Positions 25,830 through 34,006 of a DNA stretch of 64,000 nucleotides are shown here, one piece after another. Source of the DNA: Chloroflexota bacterium (lineage in GTDB: Bacteria > Chloroflexota > Limnocylindria > Limnocylindrales > CSP1-4). Below the pieces are notes generated by a model that saw only the letters and a program-made list of their open reading frames with translations, was not told the origin of the DNA and searched no databases. Numbering within the stretch: position 1 is the stretch's first letter; the number at the start of each line of letters is the position of its first letter. The position numbers and the translations under genes are program-made. The stretch lies in the NCBI GenBank assembly GCA_021802825.1, contig JAJZRG010000001.1, positions 62,001-126,000 on the forward strand, read 5' to 3'.

Positions 25830-27053
25830 ATGACCGACTACGAGATCCTCAACCCGTCCACCGTCGTCGACTACGTCGCTCGCAACCCGCGCCTCGCGGC
25901 AGTCCTGCCGCCGGGCGACATCGCCGCCGTCCGGGAGGTGGGTGACGGGAACCTGAATCTGGTGTTCATCCTGTCGCGTGCCGAGGGGCCGGGGATGGTC
26001 CTCAAGCAGGCGCTGCCCTACGTACGCCTCGTGGGGCCCGACTGGCCGATGACCCCGGACCGGGCCGCCAAGGAGGCCGAGGCACTGCGCTCGCACGGCA
26101 CGCTCGCCCCTGGACTGGTGCCCCAGCTGTACGGCTACGACGCGGCGCGGTACATCATCGCGATGGAGGACCTCTCGGACCACCAGGTCTGGCGTCATGC
26201 GCTCAACAAGGGTGAGCGTCACGACGGCGCTGCGGCGGACATCGGCGAGTACGTCGCCCGCGTCGCCTTCGGCACCTCCGTGTTCGGCATGGCGGCCGAC
26301 GCCCAGAAGGCAGCGCTTGCCGCGGCGGTGAACCCGCAGCTGTGCGAGATCACCGAGGACCTCGTGCTCACCGAGCCCACCCGCCCGGCCCAGCGCAACA
26401 CCGTGATCCCGGCCAACGAGCCCGATGCCCGCGAGCTTATCGAGGACGACGACACGGTCCGCGAGATGGGCTGGCTCAAGTGGCAGTTCATGACCCATGC
26501 CGAGGCGCTGATCCACGGCGACCTGCACACCGGATCGGTCATGGTCCGGGGTGCCGCAGAGGGTCGGCCGCATTCCACCAAGGTATTCGACAGCGAGTTC
26601 GCCTTCTACGGCCCAGTGGGCTTCGATCTCGGGCTCGCGTACGCCAACTACGTGATCGCCGCGGCCCGCGCGGACGCGCTGGGCGAGGACGAGCGCGCAG
26701 CCTGGGCGCTGTCGCTGCTGGGCGAGACATGGCAGGCATTCGACACGACCTTCCGGTCGCTCTGGCCCCAGCGCGTCGACCCGCGCGTCTACACCGACGG
26801 CGTGCTCGAGCGGTTCGTCGCCAAGGTGGCCCTGGACGCGTTGGGGTACGGCGCTGCAGAGGCGATGCGGCGGATCGTGGGGCTCGCCAAGACCGCAGAC
26901 ATCGAGACCCTGCCGGAGCACCTCCGCGAGGGAGCGGCGCGCGGCGTGCTGCGCGCAAGCCGCATGATGGCAACGACACGGCACACTGACCCGAGCGCGG
27001 CCGGGATTGCCGCCCGCGCGGGCGAGATCCTGCTCGCCAGCCGCACCCTCTGA
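25830..27053 (+). CDS. mtnK: 5-methylthioribose kinase family protein
   Basis: 407 aa, ATG at 25830 (AGGA five bases upstream). Kinase of the MtnK/choline kinase-like fold: VREVGDGNLNLVF near 34 (nucleotide loop), MVLKQALPYVRLVG near 56 with the ATP-binding Lys, LIHGDLHTGSVMV near 227 with catalytic Asp231, and KVFDSEFAFYGPVGFDLG near 251 with Asp254 for Mg. These last motifs are distinctive of MtnK. It phosphorylates a 5-modified ribose at C1, giving the MtnA substrate, so it is the entry step after import. It replaces the FGGY kinase LsrK expected in an AI-2 operon. Confidence 0.93.
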   Translation: MTDYEILNPSTVVDYVARNPRLAAVLPPGDIAAVREVGDGNLNLVFILSRAEGPGMVLKQALPYVRLVGPDWPMTPDRAAKEAEALRSHGTLAPGLVPQLYGYDAARYIIAMEDLSDHQVWRHALNKGERHDGAAADIGEYVARVAFGTSVFGMAADAQKAALAAAVNPQLCEITEDLVLTEPTRPAQRNTVIPANEPDARELIEDDDTVREMGWLKWQFMTHAEALIHGDLHTGSVMVRGAAEGRPHSTKVFDSEFAFYGPVGFDLGLAYANYVIAAARADALGEDERAAWALSLLGETWQAFDTTFRSLWPQRVDPRVYTDGVLERFVAKVALDALGYGAAEAMRRIVGLAKTADIETLPEHLREGAARGVLRASRMMATTRHTDPSAAGIAARAGEILLASRTL

Positions 27054-27077
27054 AACCGCCATCACGAGGAGTTCCCG

Positions 27078-27440
27078 ATGAGCGACGGACCGCGAGCGGT
27101 CGCCGAGGCGTACTGGCGCGACGAGGGCGCCCGCGACATCGACGCGGTCATGTCGCACTACCACCTCGACGCCGCCTTCACTGAGCCGGGCGGCCGGAAG
27201 CGCGTGGGGCACGCGGAAATCCGCGACTACTACGAGGCGTCGGCGGCCGCCTACCCACAGCTGTGGGTCGAGATCACCGGCGAGGTCATCGACGGCGATC
27301 GCGGTGCATTGGAGTGGATCGCCGAGTTGACCGACCACGACGGGACGCGCATCCCCGCCCGCGGCGTCAACATGGTCGAGGTGAGGGACGGCAAGTTCAC
27401 CTCGGTGCGCTCGTACTTCGACACGCGCGCGATCCCGTGA
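27078..27440 (+). CDS. SnoaL-like / nuclear transport factor 2-fold protein
   Basis: 120 aa, ATG at 27078 behind AGGAG. One-domain alpha+beta cone of the SnoaL/NTF2 superfamily: RAVAEAYWRDEGARDIDAVM, then HYHLDAAFTEPGGRKRVGH, then EYFD-type hydrophobic segment, ending ARGVNMVEVRDGKFTSVRSYFDT. Such proteins include isomerases, cyclases and aldol-type enzymes with a small-molecule pocket. Between mtnK and the GntR regulator it may act on a pathway intermediate such as a diketone or enediol; that is inference. Confidence 0.75.
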   Translation: MSDGPRAVAEAYWRDEGARDIDAVMSHYHLDAAFTEPGGRKRVGHAEIRDYYEASAAAYPQLWVEITGEVIDGDRGALEWIAELTDHDGTRIPARGVNMVEVRDGKFTSVRSYFDTRAIP

Positions 27441-27469
27441 CGGCCGGATCCGGGGAGCGGAGTTCACGC

Positions 27470-28219
27470 ATGCGAGGTGAGGGTTCGGGTGCGCCGGGCG
27501 GGCTGGCCCAGCCGCTGACGCGGGCGCAGTGGCTCGCGAGCGATCTGCGCGGGCGCGTCCTCGGCGGTGAGTGGCAGCGCGGTGCGCGCCTCCCGAGCGA
27601 GACTGAGCTCGCGACCCTCTATCAGGTCTCGCGGGTGACCGTCCGGACGGCCCTCAAGTCGCTGGAGGGCCAGGGCCTGGTGGACATCCGGCACGGGGCC
27701 GGGACGTTCGTGTCCGACTTCGGCGTGTCCATCCGCGCCGGCCTCCAGGAGCTCGGGTCCATCACGGCCACCATTCGGGAGCTCGGCCACGAGCCCGGGA
27801 TGGAGTGGCGCTCGATCACGACTCGCCCGGCCACTGACGACGACGCCCGGCACCTCGACGTGCCCGAGGGCTCGCCCGTGCTGAGCATCGAGCGGGCCGT
27901 GCTCTCGGACGGCGACGTGGTGGCGTTCTCGTACGACGTGATCCGGCTTGACGTCCTGCCGGCAGGCGCGGCCGACGAGTTCGGGCGGGGAAGCATCTTC
28001 GAGCTCTTCGAGCACGTCGGCCTGCGCCCCAAGCGGGCGTTCGCGCGCCTCCACGCCGTCCAGAGCGCCGAGGTGGGCTGGGGCGATGGGCGGCCGGCGA
28101 ACGGGCTGTACCTGCTCCTCGACCAGGTGCACTTCACCCCCGGTTCCCAGCCGCTGATGTACAGCCGCACGTACTTCGTCGAGGGGCGCTTCGAGTTCGT
28201 GATCATCCGCACGGCCTGA
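27470..28219 (+). CDS. GntR-family (HutC-type) transcriptional regulator
   Basis: 249 aa from ATG 27470 (GGAG seven bases upstream; a GTG at 27437 overlapping the previous stop is an alternative). Winged HTH at residues 20-80: LASDLRGRVLGGEWQRGARL, LPSETELATLYQVSRVTVRTAL, GLVDIRHGAGTFVSD. The C-terminal UTRA effector domain follows (HEPGMEWRSITTRPATDDDA, VLSIERAVLSDGDVVAFS, YSRTYFVEGRFEFVI). Last gene of unit 2; it likely represses units 2 and 3 through the two 24-bp operators and responds to a sugar phosphate. Confidence 0.92.
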   Translation: MRGEGSGAPGGLAQPLTRAQWLASDLRGRVLGGEWQRGARLPSETELATLYQVSRVTVRTALKSLEGQGLVDIRHGAGTFVSDFGVSIRAGLQELGSITATIRELGHEPGMEWRSITTRPATDDDARHLDVPEGSPVLSIERAVLSDGDVVAFSYDVIRLDVLPAGAADEFGRGSIFELFEHVGLRPKRAFARLHAVQSAEVGWGDGRPANGLYLLLDQVHFTPGSQPLMYSRTYFVEGRFEFVIIRTA

Positions 28220-28240
28220 AGCTGCGAGGCTCGCCGGCGG

Positions 28241-28253
28241 CTCGCCTGGCGAG
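28241..28253. terminator. small hairpin between gntR and the convergent epimerase gene
   Basis: CTCGC and GCGAG flank CTG within the 53-bp gap between two convergent stops (28219 and 28273). A nearby GCTCGCC repeat gives alternative pairing. Weak evidence for a shared terminator. Confidence 0.3.
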
Positions 28254-28272
28254 TGGCCAGCCGGACCGGCGG

Positions 28273-28998
28273 TCAGCCCGGGAGCACCCGAAGCTGCGAC
28301 GCCATGAACCGGGCGTTCGCCTCGACTCCGGCCGTGCCGTCGAAGACCGCGCTCCCGGTGACGATCAGGTCCGGGCCCATCGCGGCAACCTGCGCCACGT
28401 TCGCCCGCGTCACGCCGCCGTCGACCCCGACCAGGATGGGACGGCCTGACGAGGCGACCAACTTGCGCAGCCGTGCGAGCCGACCGGCCGTCGAGGTCGC
28501 GAACCGCTGACCGCCCCAACCAGGATTGATGGCCAGCAGCATCACGTGGTCGACCTCGTCGAGCAGCGGCGGCAGCACCTCGAGCGGCGTGCCCGGACTG
28601 AGCGCAATCCCGCGCAGGACACCCCGGGCGGGATCGTTCGCATTGGCCGCGTCACCCAGGACTTGGAGAACCCGGTGGGGGTTCCGCGCCGACTCCACGT
28701 GGAACGTGATCATGTCGGCGCCCGCCTTGACGAATGGGCCGATCTTGTCGAGCGGCTCCTCGATCATCAGGTGGACGTCCTTGAGCAGGCTCGTCCGCTG
28801 GGCGGCGACGAACGGCGCCCCGACGGTCAGCATCGGGCAGAACAAGCCGTCCATCACATCGGTGTGGACCATCCGCATCCCCGCGGCCTCGAGCCGCCGC
28901 AGCTCGTCTTCGAGGTGCGCGAGGTCTGCGGTCAGGATGCCGACAGACAGGAATGGCGCGTCCCCGAGCAACTGCGCGAGGACGGCATCGGCGGGCAT
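28273..28998 (-). CDS. ribulose-phosphate 3-epimerase family protein (LsrE-like)
   Basis: 241 aa, ATG at 28998, 5 bp after the LsrF-like gene on the minus strand. Rpe TIM barrel: FLSVGILTADLAHLEDELRRL, MVHTDVMDGLFCPMLTVGAPF near 42 (metal His/Asp), LKDVHLMIEEPLDKI, MITFHVES near 96, LLAINPGWGGQRF near 150 and ILVGVDGGVTRAN near 180. Canonical Rpe has HVDVMDGHFVPN; the Leu-Phe-Cys-Pro-Met here departs from it, suggesting an altered substrate. A Rpe homologue (LsrE) sits in the Salmonella lsr operon beside lsrF, so an epimerase for a phospho-diketone or deoxyketose phosphate is plausible. Confidence 0.88.
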   Translation of the reverse strand: MPADAVLAQLLGDAPFLSVGILTADLAHLEDELRRLEAAGMRMVHTDVMDGLFCPMLTVGAPFVAAQRTSLLKDVHLMIEEPLDKIGPFVKAGADMITFHVESARNPHRVLQVLGDAANANDPARGVLRGIALSPGTPLEVLPPLLDEVDHVMLLAINPGWGGQRFATSTAGRLARLRKLVASSGRPILVGVDGGVTRANVAQVAAMGPDLIVTGSAVFDGTAGVEANARFMASQLRVLPG

Positions 28999-29003
28999 CC
29001 CGG

Positions 29004-29885
29004 TCAGCGAGCAGCGCGCAGCGTCTCGAACAGCTCGAGCGCCTGGGCTGGCGGCAGGTCCTCGTGGACCACGGCGTTGACGGCCTTGAGCATCGCGAGC
29101 GGGGCCTCGCTCTGGAAGATGTTGCGGCCCATGTCCACGCCCGCAGCGCCCTCCTGGACGGCGCGATAGGCCATCGTCAGCGCGTCGATCTCCGGGAGCT
29201 TCTTGCCGCCGGCCATCACGATCGGCACGGGGCAGGCCGCGGTGACGGTCTCGAACCCGTCCTCGACGTAGTAGGTCTTGACCATCTGCGCCCCGAGCTC
29301 TGCGGCGATCCGTGTCGCCAGCCGAAAGTAGCGCGCGTCGCGGACCATGTCCTTGCCGACCGCTGTCACGCCCAGGACCGGCACGCCGTACCGCAGGCCC
29401 GCATCGACCAGCCGGGTCATGTTGTGGATCGACTGGGTCTCGTTCTCGCTGCCGACGAAGACCTGCACGCCCACCCCGCACGTGTTGAGGCGGAGCGCAT
29501 CCTCCATGTCGACCGCGATCTCCTCGTTCGAGAGCTCGCGCAGGATGCTCGGGCCGCCGCTGGCCCGGAGCACCACCGGGATGGCGGACGACGCAGGAAT
29601 GACGGACCTCAGGATCCCGCGGGTGCAGAACAGCGCGTCTACCTGGCCGAGCAGCGGCACGATGTCGACGTCGATGCGCTCGAGGCCGGTGGTGGGTCCG
29701 AGGAAGTAGCCGTGGTCGATGGCGAGCATCACGGTGCGACCACTGTCCGGGCGGAATACGCGTGCCAGGCGATTCTGCATACCCCAGTCGTACGAGCCCG
29801 CGCCCTTGAGCGCATAGCCCGAGTTTCGCTGCGGCACGTCATGGTGGTAGTACTTCGCCTGCTGGATGTCGTCGGCGTCGGCCAT
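29004..29885 (-). CDS. lsrF: LsrF-type thiolase/class I aldolase (3-hydroxy-2,4-pentanedione-5-phosphate thiolase family)
   Basis: 293 aa, ATG at 29885. The whole chain follows Lsr[20 protein letters not shown] near 26, [19 protein letters not shown] near 51, [10 protein letters not shown] near 86, [15 protein letters not shown] near 173, [12 protein letters not shown] with Schiff-base Lys203 (the same number as in E. coli LsrF), GGKKLPE near 226 and [11 protein letters not shown] near 249. LsrF cleaves phospho-HPD to DHAP and acetyl-CoA in AI-2 breakdown. LsrG and LsrK are missing nearby; a MtnK-type kinase stands in. Its promoter carries the operator shared with the importer operon. Confidence 0.93.
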   Translation of the reverse strand: MADADDIQQAKYYHHDVPQRNSGYALKGAGSYDWGMQNRLARVFRPDSGRTVMLAIDHGYFLGPTTGLERIDVDIVPLLGQVDALFCTRGILRSVIPASSAIPVVLRASGGPSILRELSNEEIAVDMEDALRLNTCGVGVQVFVGSENETQSIHNMTRLVDAGLRYGVPVLGVTAVGKDMVRDARYFRLATRIAAELGAQMVKTYYVEDGFETVTAACPVPIVMAGGKKLPEIDALTMAYRAVQEGAAGVDMGRNIFQSEAPLAMLKAVNAVVHEDLPPAQALELFETLRAAR

Positions 29886-29981
29886 CGAACGGTCCCTCTC
29901 GATCGGGCGGTGCCGCTCCAGCCGGGCGGCGGCGTCTGGCGACCCGCGCTGACCCCCGAGAATTCTCGCGGTCAGGACAGC

Positions 29982-30005
29982 AGACGACAGGTCGTCCTAC
30001 AACTT
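29982..30005 (-). promoter_or_regulatory. shared operator, copy 2
   Basis: Read on the minus strand: AAGTTGTAGGACGAC, two variable bases, GTCGTCT, identical to copy 1 (18816-18839) except for the centre (CT instead of TG). It lies immediately after the -10 box of the lsrF-like gene, the same relation as copy 1 to its promoter. Confidence 0.7.
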
Positions 30006-30035
30006 ATGCTAGCGCGGCCGGCACGAGAGTGTCAA
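30006..30035 (-). promoter_or_regulatory. promoter of the lsrF-epimerase operon
   Basis: Minus strand TTGACA (30035-30030), 18-bp spacer, TAGCAT (30011-30006), a 4/6 -10 match, directly followed by the operator. Same spacing and operator position as the promoter at 18781, which argues that the two units form one regulon. Confidence 0.65.
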
Positions 30036-30277
30036 TGCGCGCCACGTCGATCCGCCCGTTGGTGGGTTCACTCGTGATCGTTGTGGCGGTGTCGCTGGCT
30101 GGGCGGAGGCCCGCTCGCCCCTCCTGACGGCTTGCTCCTGCCCGCCGATCGAGGCGGCCGGGGCCGGATCCGGACGCTCGCGCATGCGGCATCCCCCCGG
30201 GCGCGTGGCGTGGCACGCTAGGGGCACCGCCGCGCCGCCTGGATCGGGTCGCCGGCGTGTGCACGGAGGTTCGGCCG

Positions 30278-30583
30278 ATGTTCAAGGCAGTCATCCTGCT
30301 GACCCGCAAGGACGGCATGAGCAAGGACGAGTTCCGCAACTGGATGCTGGTGGGACACTCGCCCTTGGCCAAGCAGCTGCCGGGCCTGCGGAAGCTCGTG
30401 TTCAACGTGGTCGAGAACGACGATGCGCCCTACGACGGCGTCTCCGAGCTGTGGTTCGACACCCGCGAGGCGTTCGACGCGGCGTACGCCACCGAGATCG
30501 GCAAGAGGGTGGCCGGCGACTCGCTCGCCAACGTCAAGGCCCGCGTACGCCTGTCCGTGGACGAGCGGCCCCAGGTCGGCTGA
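30278..30583 (+). CDS. EthD-family dimeric alpha/beta-barrel protein
   Basis: 101 aa, ATG at 30278 with GGAGG eight bases upstream. EthD pattern: FKAVILLTRKDGMSKDEFRN near residue 2, HSPLAKQLPGLRKLVFN, DGVSELWFDTREAFDAAYAT, then the short C-terminal strand. The ferredoxin-like dimeric fold is shared by EthD, ABM monooxygenases and LsrG. It faces away from the lsrF-like gene, so it may be a separate unit. A role as the LsrG-like isomerase missing from the island is only suggested by fold and position. Confidence 0.8.
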   Translation: MFKAVILLTRKDGMSKDEFRNWMLVGHSPLAKQLPGLRKLVFNVVENDDAPYDGVSELWFDTREAFDAAYATEIGKRVAGDSLANVKARVRLSVDERPQVG

Positions 30584-30737
30584 GGCGGGCGGCACCGCGA
30601 TTCCCGGGCCCCCCGTACCAGTCCGCATCGGAACCCCCCGAATGTCCCACTCCCCCAACCGCCCTTCGGCGGCTAGGCTCTCCTCGCGCCCCTCGCCGGC
30701 CGTCCCGATCCCTCGCTAGAGGCCCCCGCCAACCCCG

Positions 30738-33700
30738 ATGTTGCGCCTCCCGGACATCCCGTCTGCCGGGATCGCGTTGGTCGTCCGCCGTGCGATCGCG
30801 ATGGCGGCGGTGCTGGCCGTCCTCGCGTCATCGGGTTGGGCTCCGCCCGCCGCGGCTGTGTCGTCGGCGCCTGCGACAGCTCGGGTAGCGTCAGCCTCGC
30901 GGTTGATCCACGCGCCCTCGACTCGGCGGGCGTGCGCGCTTCCCGGGCGCGGCCGCGCGGCCTGCCACGCGGTCGTCCGGACGGACGTCGCCGCCATGCC
31001 GGTTCGGCTGGCCGCAGCGTCCAACACCACGCCCACCGGCTACCGGCCGGCTGACCTCCAGAGCGCGTACGGTCTCGCCGCCGCCGCAGCGGCCGGAGGC
31101 TCGGGCGTCACCGTGGCGGTCATCGGCGCCTATGACGACCCGACGGCCGAGTCTGACCTCGCGTTGTACCGCTCGCAATGGGGCCTGCCCCCGTGCACGT
31201 CGGCGGGCGCCAGCCCATGCTTCCGCAAGGTCAACCAGCGCGGCGCCGCGTCACCGCTGCCGCCTATCGACAGCGGATGGGCGACCGAGACCTCCCTCGA
31301 CCTGGACATGGTCTCGGCGATCTGCCCGAATTGCTCGATCCTCCTGGTCGAGGCCGACTCGGCCTTCCTCGACGACCTCGGCGCTGCCGTCAACTACGCG
31401 GTGAGCGCGGGCGCCAAGTACATCTCGAACAGCTACGGGAGCCCGGAGGACAGGTACGCGCCGACCTACGACCTGGACTACTACAAGCACGCTGGCGTCG
31501 TGATCACCGCGAGCACGGGCGACTACGGCTACGAGGGATACCAGGGCGGCACCGGGCAGACCGGCAACGAGTACCCCTCCGTCTCGCCGTGGGTTGTGGC
31601 CGTCGGCGGGACGACCCTGCGCCGGGCCGCGAATGCGCGCGGCTGGACGGAATCGGCGTGGTCGGGGGCTGGCAGCGGCTGCTCGCTCTACGAGGCGCGG
31701 CCGCCCTGGCAGCCGGCCGCAGCAACCGCCTGCTCGAGACGCATGGTCGCCGACGTGTCGGCGGTGGCCGACCCGACCACGGGCATGGCCGTCGTCTACG
31801 CCGGCAGCTGGCAGCAGGTTGGTGGCACGAGCGCCGCTGCACCCATCGTCGCGGCCGCCTACGCGCTCGCGGGGACGCCCGCTGCAGGCTCGTGGCCCGT
31901 GTCGTACCCCTACGGCGCCGGCGGCCTCAACGATCCGACGGGCGGGAACAATGCGGGCGGCAGTTGCAGTCCCGACCCCACGCTGTGGTGCACGGGCGTC
32001 GCCGGGTACGACGGGCCCACCGGCCTGGGCTCGCTCCAGGGGATCGCCCCCCTTGGCGCACCGGGTCTGCCGGGAGCCCCAACCGGCATCGGCGCGACAG
32101 TTGGCGACGCCTCCGCGCGGGTCGCCTGGTCGGCACCGGCGTCCAACGGCGGGAACGCGATCACGTCGTACACGGCGATCGCGCTCCCGGACGGCAAGCG
32201 CTGCACGTGGACATCGGGACCCCTCGCCTGCACCATCACCGGGCTCACGGCCGGCACCACGTACGCCTTCACCGTGAGGGCGACGAACGCGGTGGGCACC
32301 GGCCCGTCGCTTGAGCTCGCATCGGCCCCCGGCCAGCCGACCGGCGTCACGGGGACCCGCGGCGATGGCCGTGTGACGCTCACCTGGACCGCGCCGGCCT
32401 CAAGCGGCGGGCTGCCGATCACCGGCTACACCGCGACGGCTTCCCCGGGTGGGGCGAGCTGTGCATGGACGGGCGGGCCGTTGGCCTGCACGGTGGCAGG
32501 GCTCACGAATGGCATCGCCTACACCTTCAGCGTGAGGGCAAGCAACTCGGTCGGGACCGGTCCGGCCTCGGTTCCCTCAGCACCCGTCACCCCATCGACC
32601 CTTCCCGGCCCCGCGCAGTCTGTCGCCGGCACGCCGGGGAATGCCTCAGCCGCCGTGACATGGTCTGCCCCCGCCTGGAACGGCGGCGCGACGGTGACGG
32701 GCTACACGGCCACGGCGTCGCCGGGCGGCGCCACCTGCGTCTGGACCTCGGGCCCGCTCACCTGCACCATCACGGGCCTGGCGAACGGCACCGCGTACAC
32801 GTTCAGCGTCACGGCCACCAACGTGGCCGGCGCCGGACCGGCATCCGGCCCGTCCCCCTCGGTGGTCCTCACGCCCGTGCCCGGCGCCCCGACGGGCGTC
32901 GTCGCCACACCCGCCGCCTCCATCGCCGGCGCCCTCGCGGTGACCTGGTCGGCCCCGGACCCCGGCGACTCGCCGATCAGCTCGTACGCGGCATTCGCAT
33001 ACGCGCCCGGGACGAGCACGGCCCTCGCCGGGTGCACCTCGGGCACGCCAGTCAACGCACCCACGACGCAGTGCACGATCACGGGACTCGCGAACGGCGT
33101 GACCGTCGTCGTCCGCGTCTCGGCCACCAATGCGAGTGGCCAGGGCCTGCCATCGGCTCCGTCCGCCCCGGCCACGACGCTCAATCTCGCCGCCGCCGCC
33201 GTGGTCGCGCTGCCGTCCTGGACGACCCTGCCGTTGGTCCAGGTCAGCTGGCGTGCGACGCCGGGGACCTACGCCATCGCCAGCTACCAGGTGCGCTATC
33301 GGCAGTCGTCGTGGAGCGGCCCGTTCGGCCTGCCGGTCATCTGGAAGTCGCGCACGACGGCCACCTCGGCCGCTTTCGCCCCCGCGGCCGGCTACACCTA
33401 CTGCTTCAGCGCCCGCGCGACCGATCAGCGTGGTCTCACTGGCCCGTGGTCGTCGGAGCGCTGCACGGCCGCGCCGCTCGATAACCGGAGCCTCCTGCAC
33501 TCAGGAGGCTGGGCCAGCGGCACGGGCTCGGCCTACTACCGCGGCACCTGGACGCGCGCCTATGCGTACGGAGCCAAGGCCGTCCGGGCCTCGGTTCGGG
33601 CGAAGCGGATCGTCCTGGTCGCGACGAGCTGCCCCACGTGCGGCACCGTCAGGGTGTACCTCGGCTCGACATTGCTGCGCTCGATCAGCCTCTATTCCGC

Positions 33701-33830
33701 CACCACGATCAATCGACGGATCTTCAGCGTGGCCGTCTTCAACTCGATCCGGAGCGGGACTGTGACAGTCAAGCTGTCATCGTCGAGGCACAGGGTGATC
33801 GTCGACGGGCTCGGCATCTCCGGGATGTGA
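30738..33830 (+). CDS. secreted S53 (sedolisin) peptidase with Fn3 repeats
   Basis: 1030 aa, ATG at 30738. N-terminal signal-type hydrophobic stretch (residues 14-38, VVRRAIAMAAVLAVLASSG), prosegment, then S53 domain to about 430: Glu184 and Asp188 in ETSLDLDMVSAI, ITASTGDYG near 256 with the oxyanion Asp, and GTSAAAP near 364 with the nucleophile Ser. Four fibronectin type III repeats follow (about 447-530, 535-622, 627-716, 720-815), sharing phrases such as SPGGA-C-WTSGPL-CTITGL, then a Cys/Ser-rich C-terminal domain. Sedolisins are extracellular endopeptidases active at acid pH. Fn3 repeats may bind the cell surface or substrate. A hairpin at 33835 follows. Confidence 0.85.
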   Translation: MLRLPDIPSAGIALVVRRAIAMAAVLAVLASSGWAPPAAAVSSAPATARVASASRLIHAPSTRRACALPGRGRAACHAVVRTDVAAMPVRLAAASNTTPTGYRPADLQSAYGLAAAAAAGGSGVTVAVIGAYDDPTAESDLALYRSQWGLPPCTSAGASPCFRKVNQRGAASPLPPIDSGWATETSLDLDMVSAICPNCSILLVEADSAFLDDLGAAVNYAVSAGAKYISNSYGSPEDRYAPTYDLDYYKHAGVVITASTGDYGYEGYQGGTGQTGNEYPSVSPWVVAVGGTTLRRAANARGWTESAWSGAGSGCSLYEARPPWQPAAATACSRRMVADVSAVADPTTGMAVVYAGSWQQVGGTSAAAPIVAAAYALAGTPAAGSWPVSYPYGAGGLNDPTGGNNAGGSCSPDPTLWCTGVAGYDGPTGLGSLQGIAPLGAPGLPGAPTGIGATVGDASARVAWSAPASNGGNAITSYTAIALPDGKRCTWTSGPLACTITGLTAGTTYAFTVRATNAVGTGPSLELASAPGQPTGVTGTRGDGRVTLTWTAPASSGGLPITGYTATASPGGASCAWTGGPLACTVAGLTNGIAYTFSVRASNSVGTGPASVPSAPVTPSTLPGPAQSVAGTPGNASAAVTWSAPAWNGGATVTGYTATASPGGATCVWTSGPLTCTITGLANGTAYTFSVTATNVAGAGPASGPSPSVVLTPVPGAPTGVVATPAASIAGALAVTWSAPDPGDSPISSYAAFAYAPGTSTALAGCTSGTPVNAPTTQCTITGLANGVTVVVRVSATNASGQGLPSAPSAPATTLNLAAAAVVALPSWTTLPLVQVSWRATPGTYAIASYQVRYRQSSWSGPFGLPVIWKSRTTATSAAFAPAAGYTYCFSARATDQRGLTGPWSSERCTAAPLDNRSLLHSGGWASGTGSAYYRGTWTRAYAYGAKAVRASVRAKRIVLVATSCPTCGTVRVYLGSTLLRSISLYSATTINRRIFSVAVFNSIRSGTVTVKLSSSRHRVIVDGLGISGM

Positions 33831-33834
33831 GGCG

Positions 33835-33861
33835 CGGGGCGCCACTCGCGGTGCCGCCCCG
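33835..33861 (+). terminator. terminator after the S53 peptidase
   Basis: CGGGGCGCCAC and GTGCCGCCCCG form an 11-bp stem with one mismatch and a 5-base loop, 4 bp past the stop at 33830. No T-run. Little else is in the 176-bp gap before the nuclease gene. Confidence 0.6.
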
Positions 33862-34006
33862 TAGGGTCGGCCGGCCGCCTCCCGTGGGCAGGCGGGTGCG
33901 ATAGGGTAGGTGCGGTTGCGGCGCGACCGGTGGGCGCGCCGGATGGCCTCGCGGAGGTGTGCATGGCAGGGACCCGCGCGATGGGCGCCGGGACGGGAGC
34001 CGCCGC

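Larger units (their letters stand above)
29886..30277. other. 392-bp divergent intergenic region between lsrF-like and EthD genes
   Basis: Contains the minus-strand promoter and operator annotated at 29982-30035. From 30036 to 30260 the sequence is GC-rich without an ORF of recognisable composition. The EthD-family gene has its own GGAGG ribosome-binding site at 30265-30269 but no clear promoter was found for it. Confidence 0.5.

Noticed and set aside
30738..33830. Subtilisin (S8) assignment
   Set aside because: Catalytic residues are Glu/Asp with GTSAAAP, the S53 pattern, not the Asp/His/Ser triad of subtilisin.
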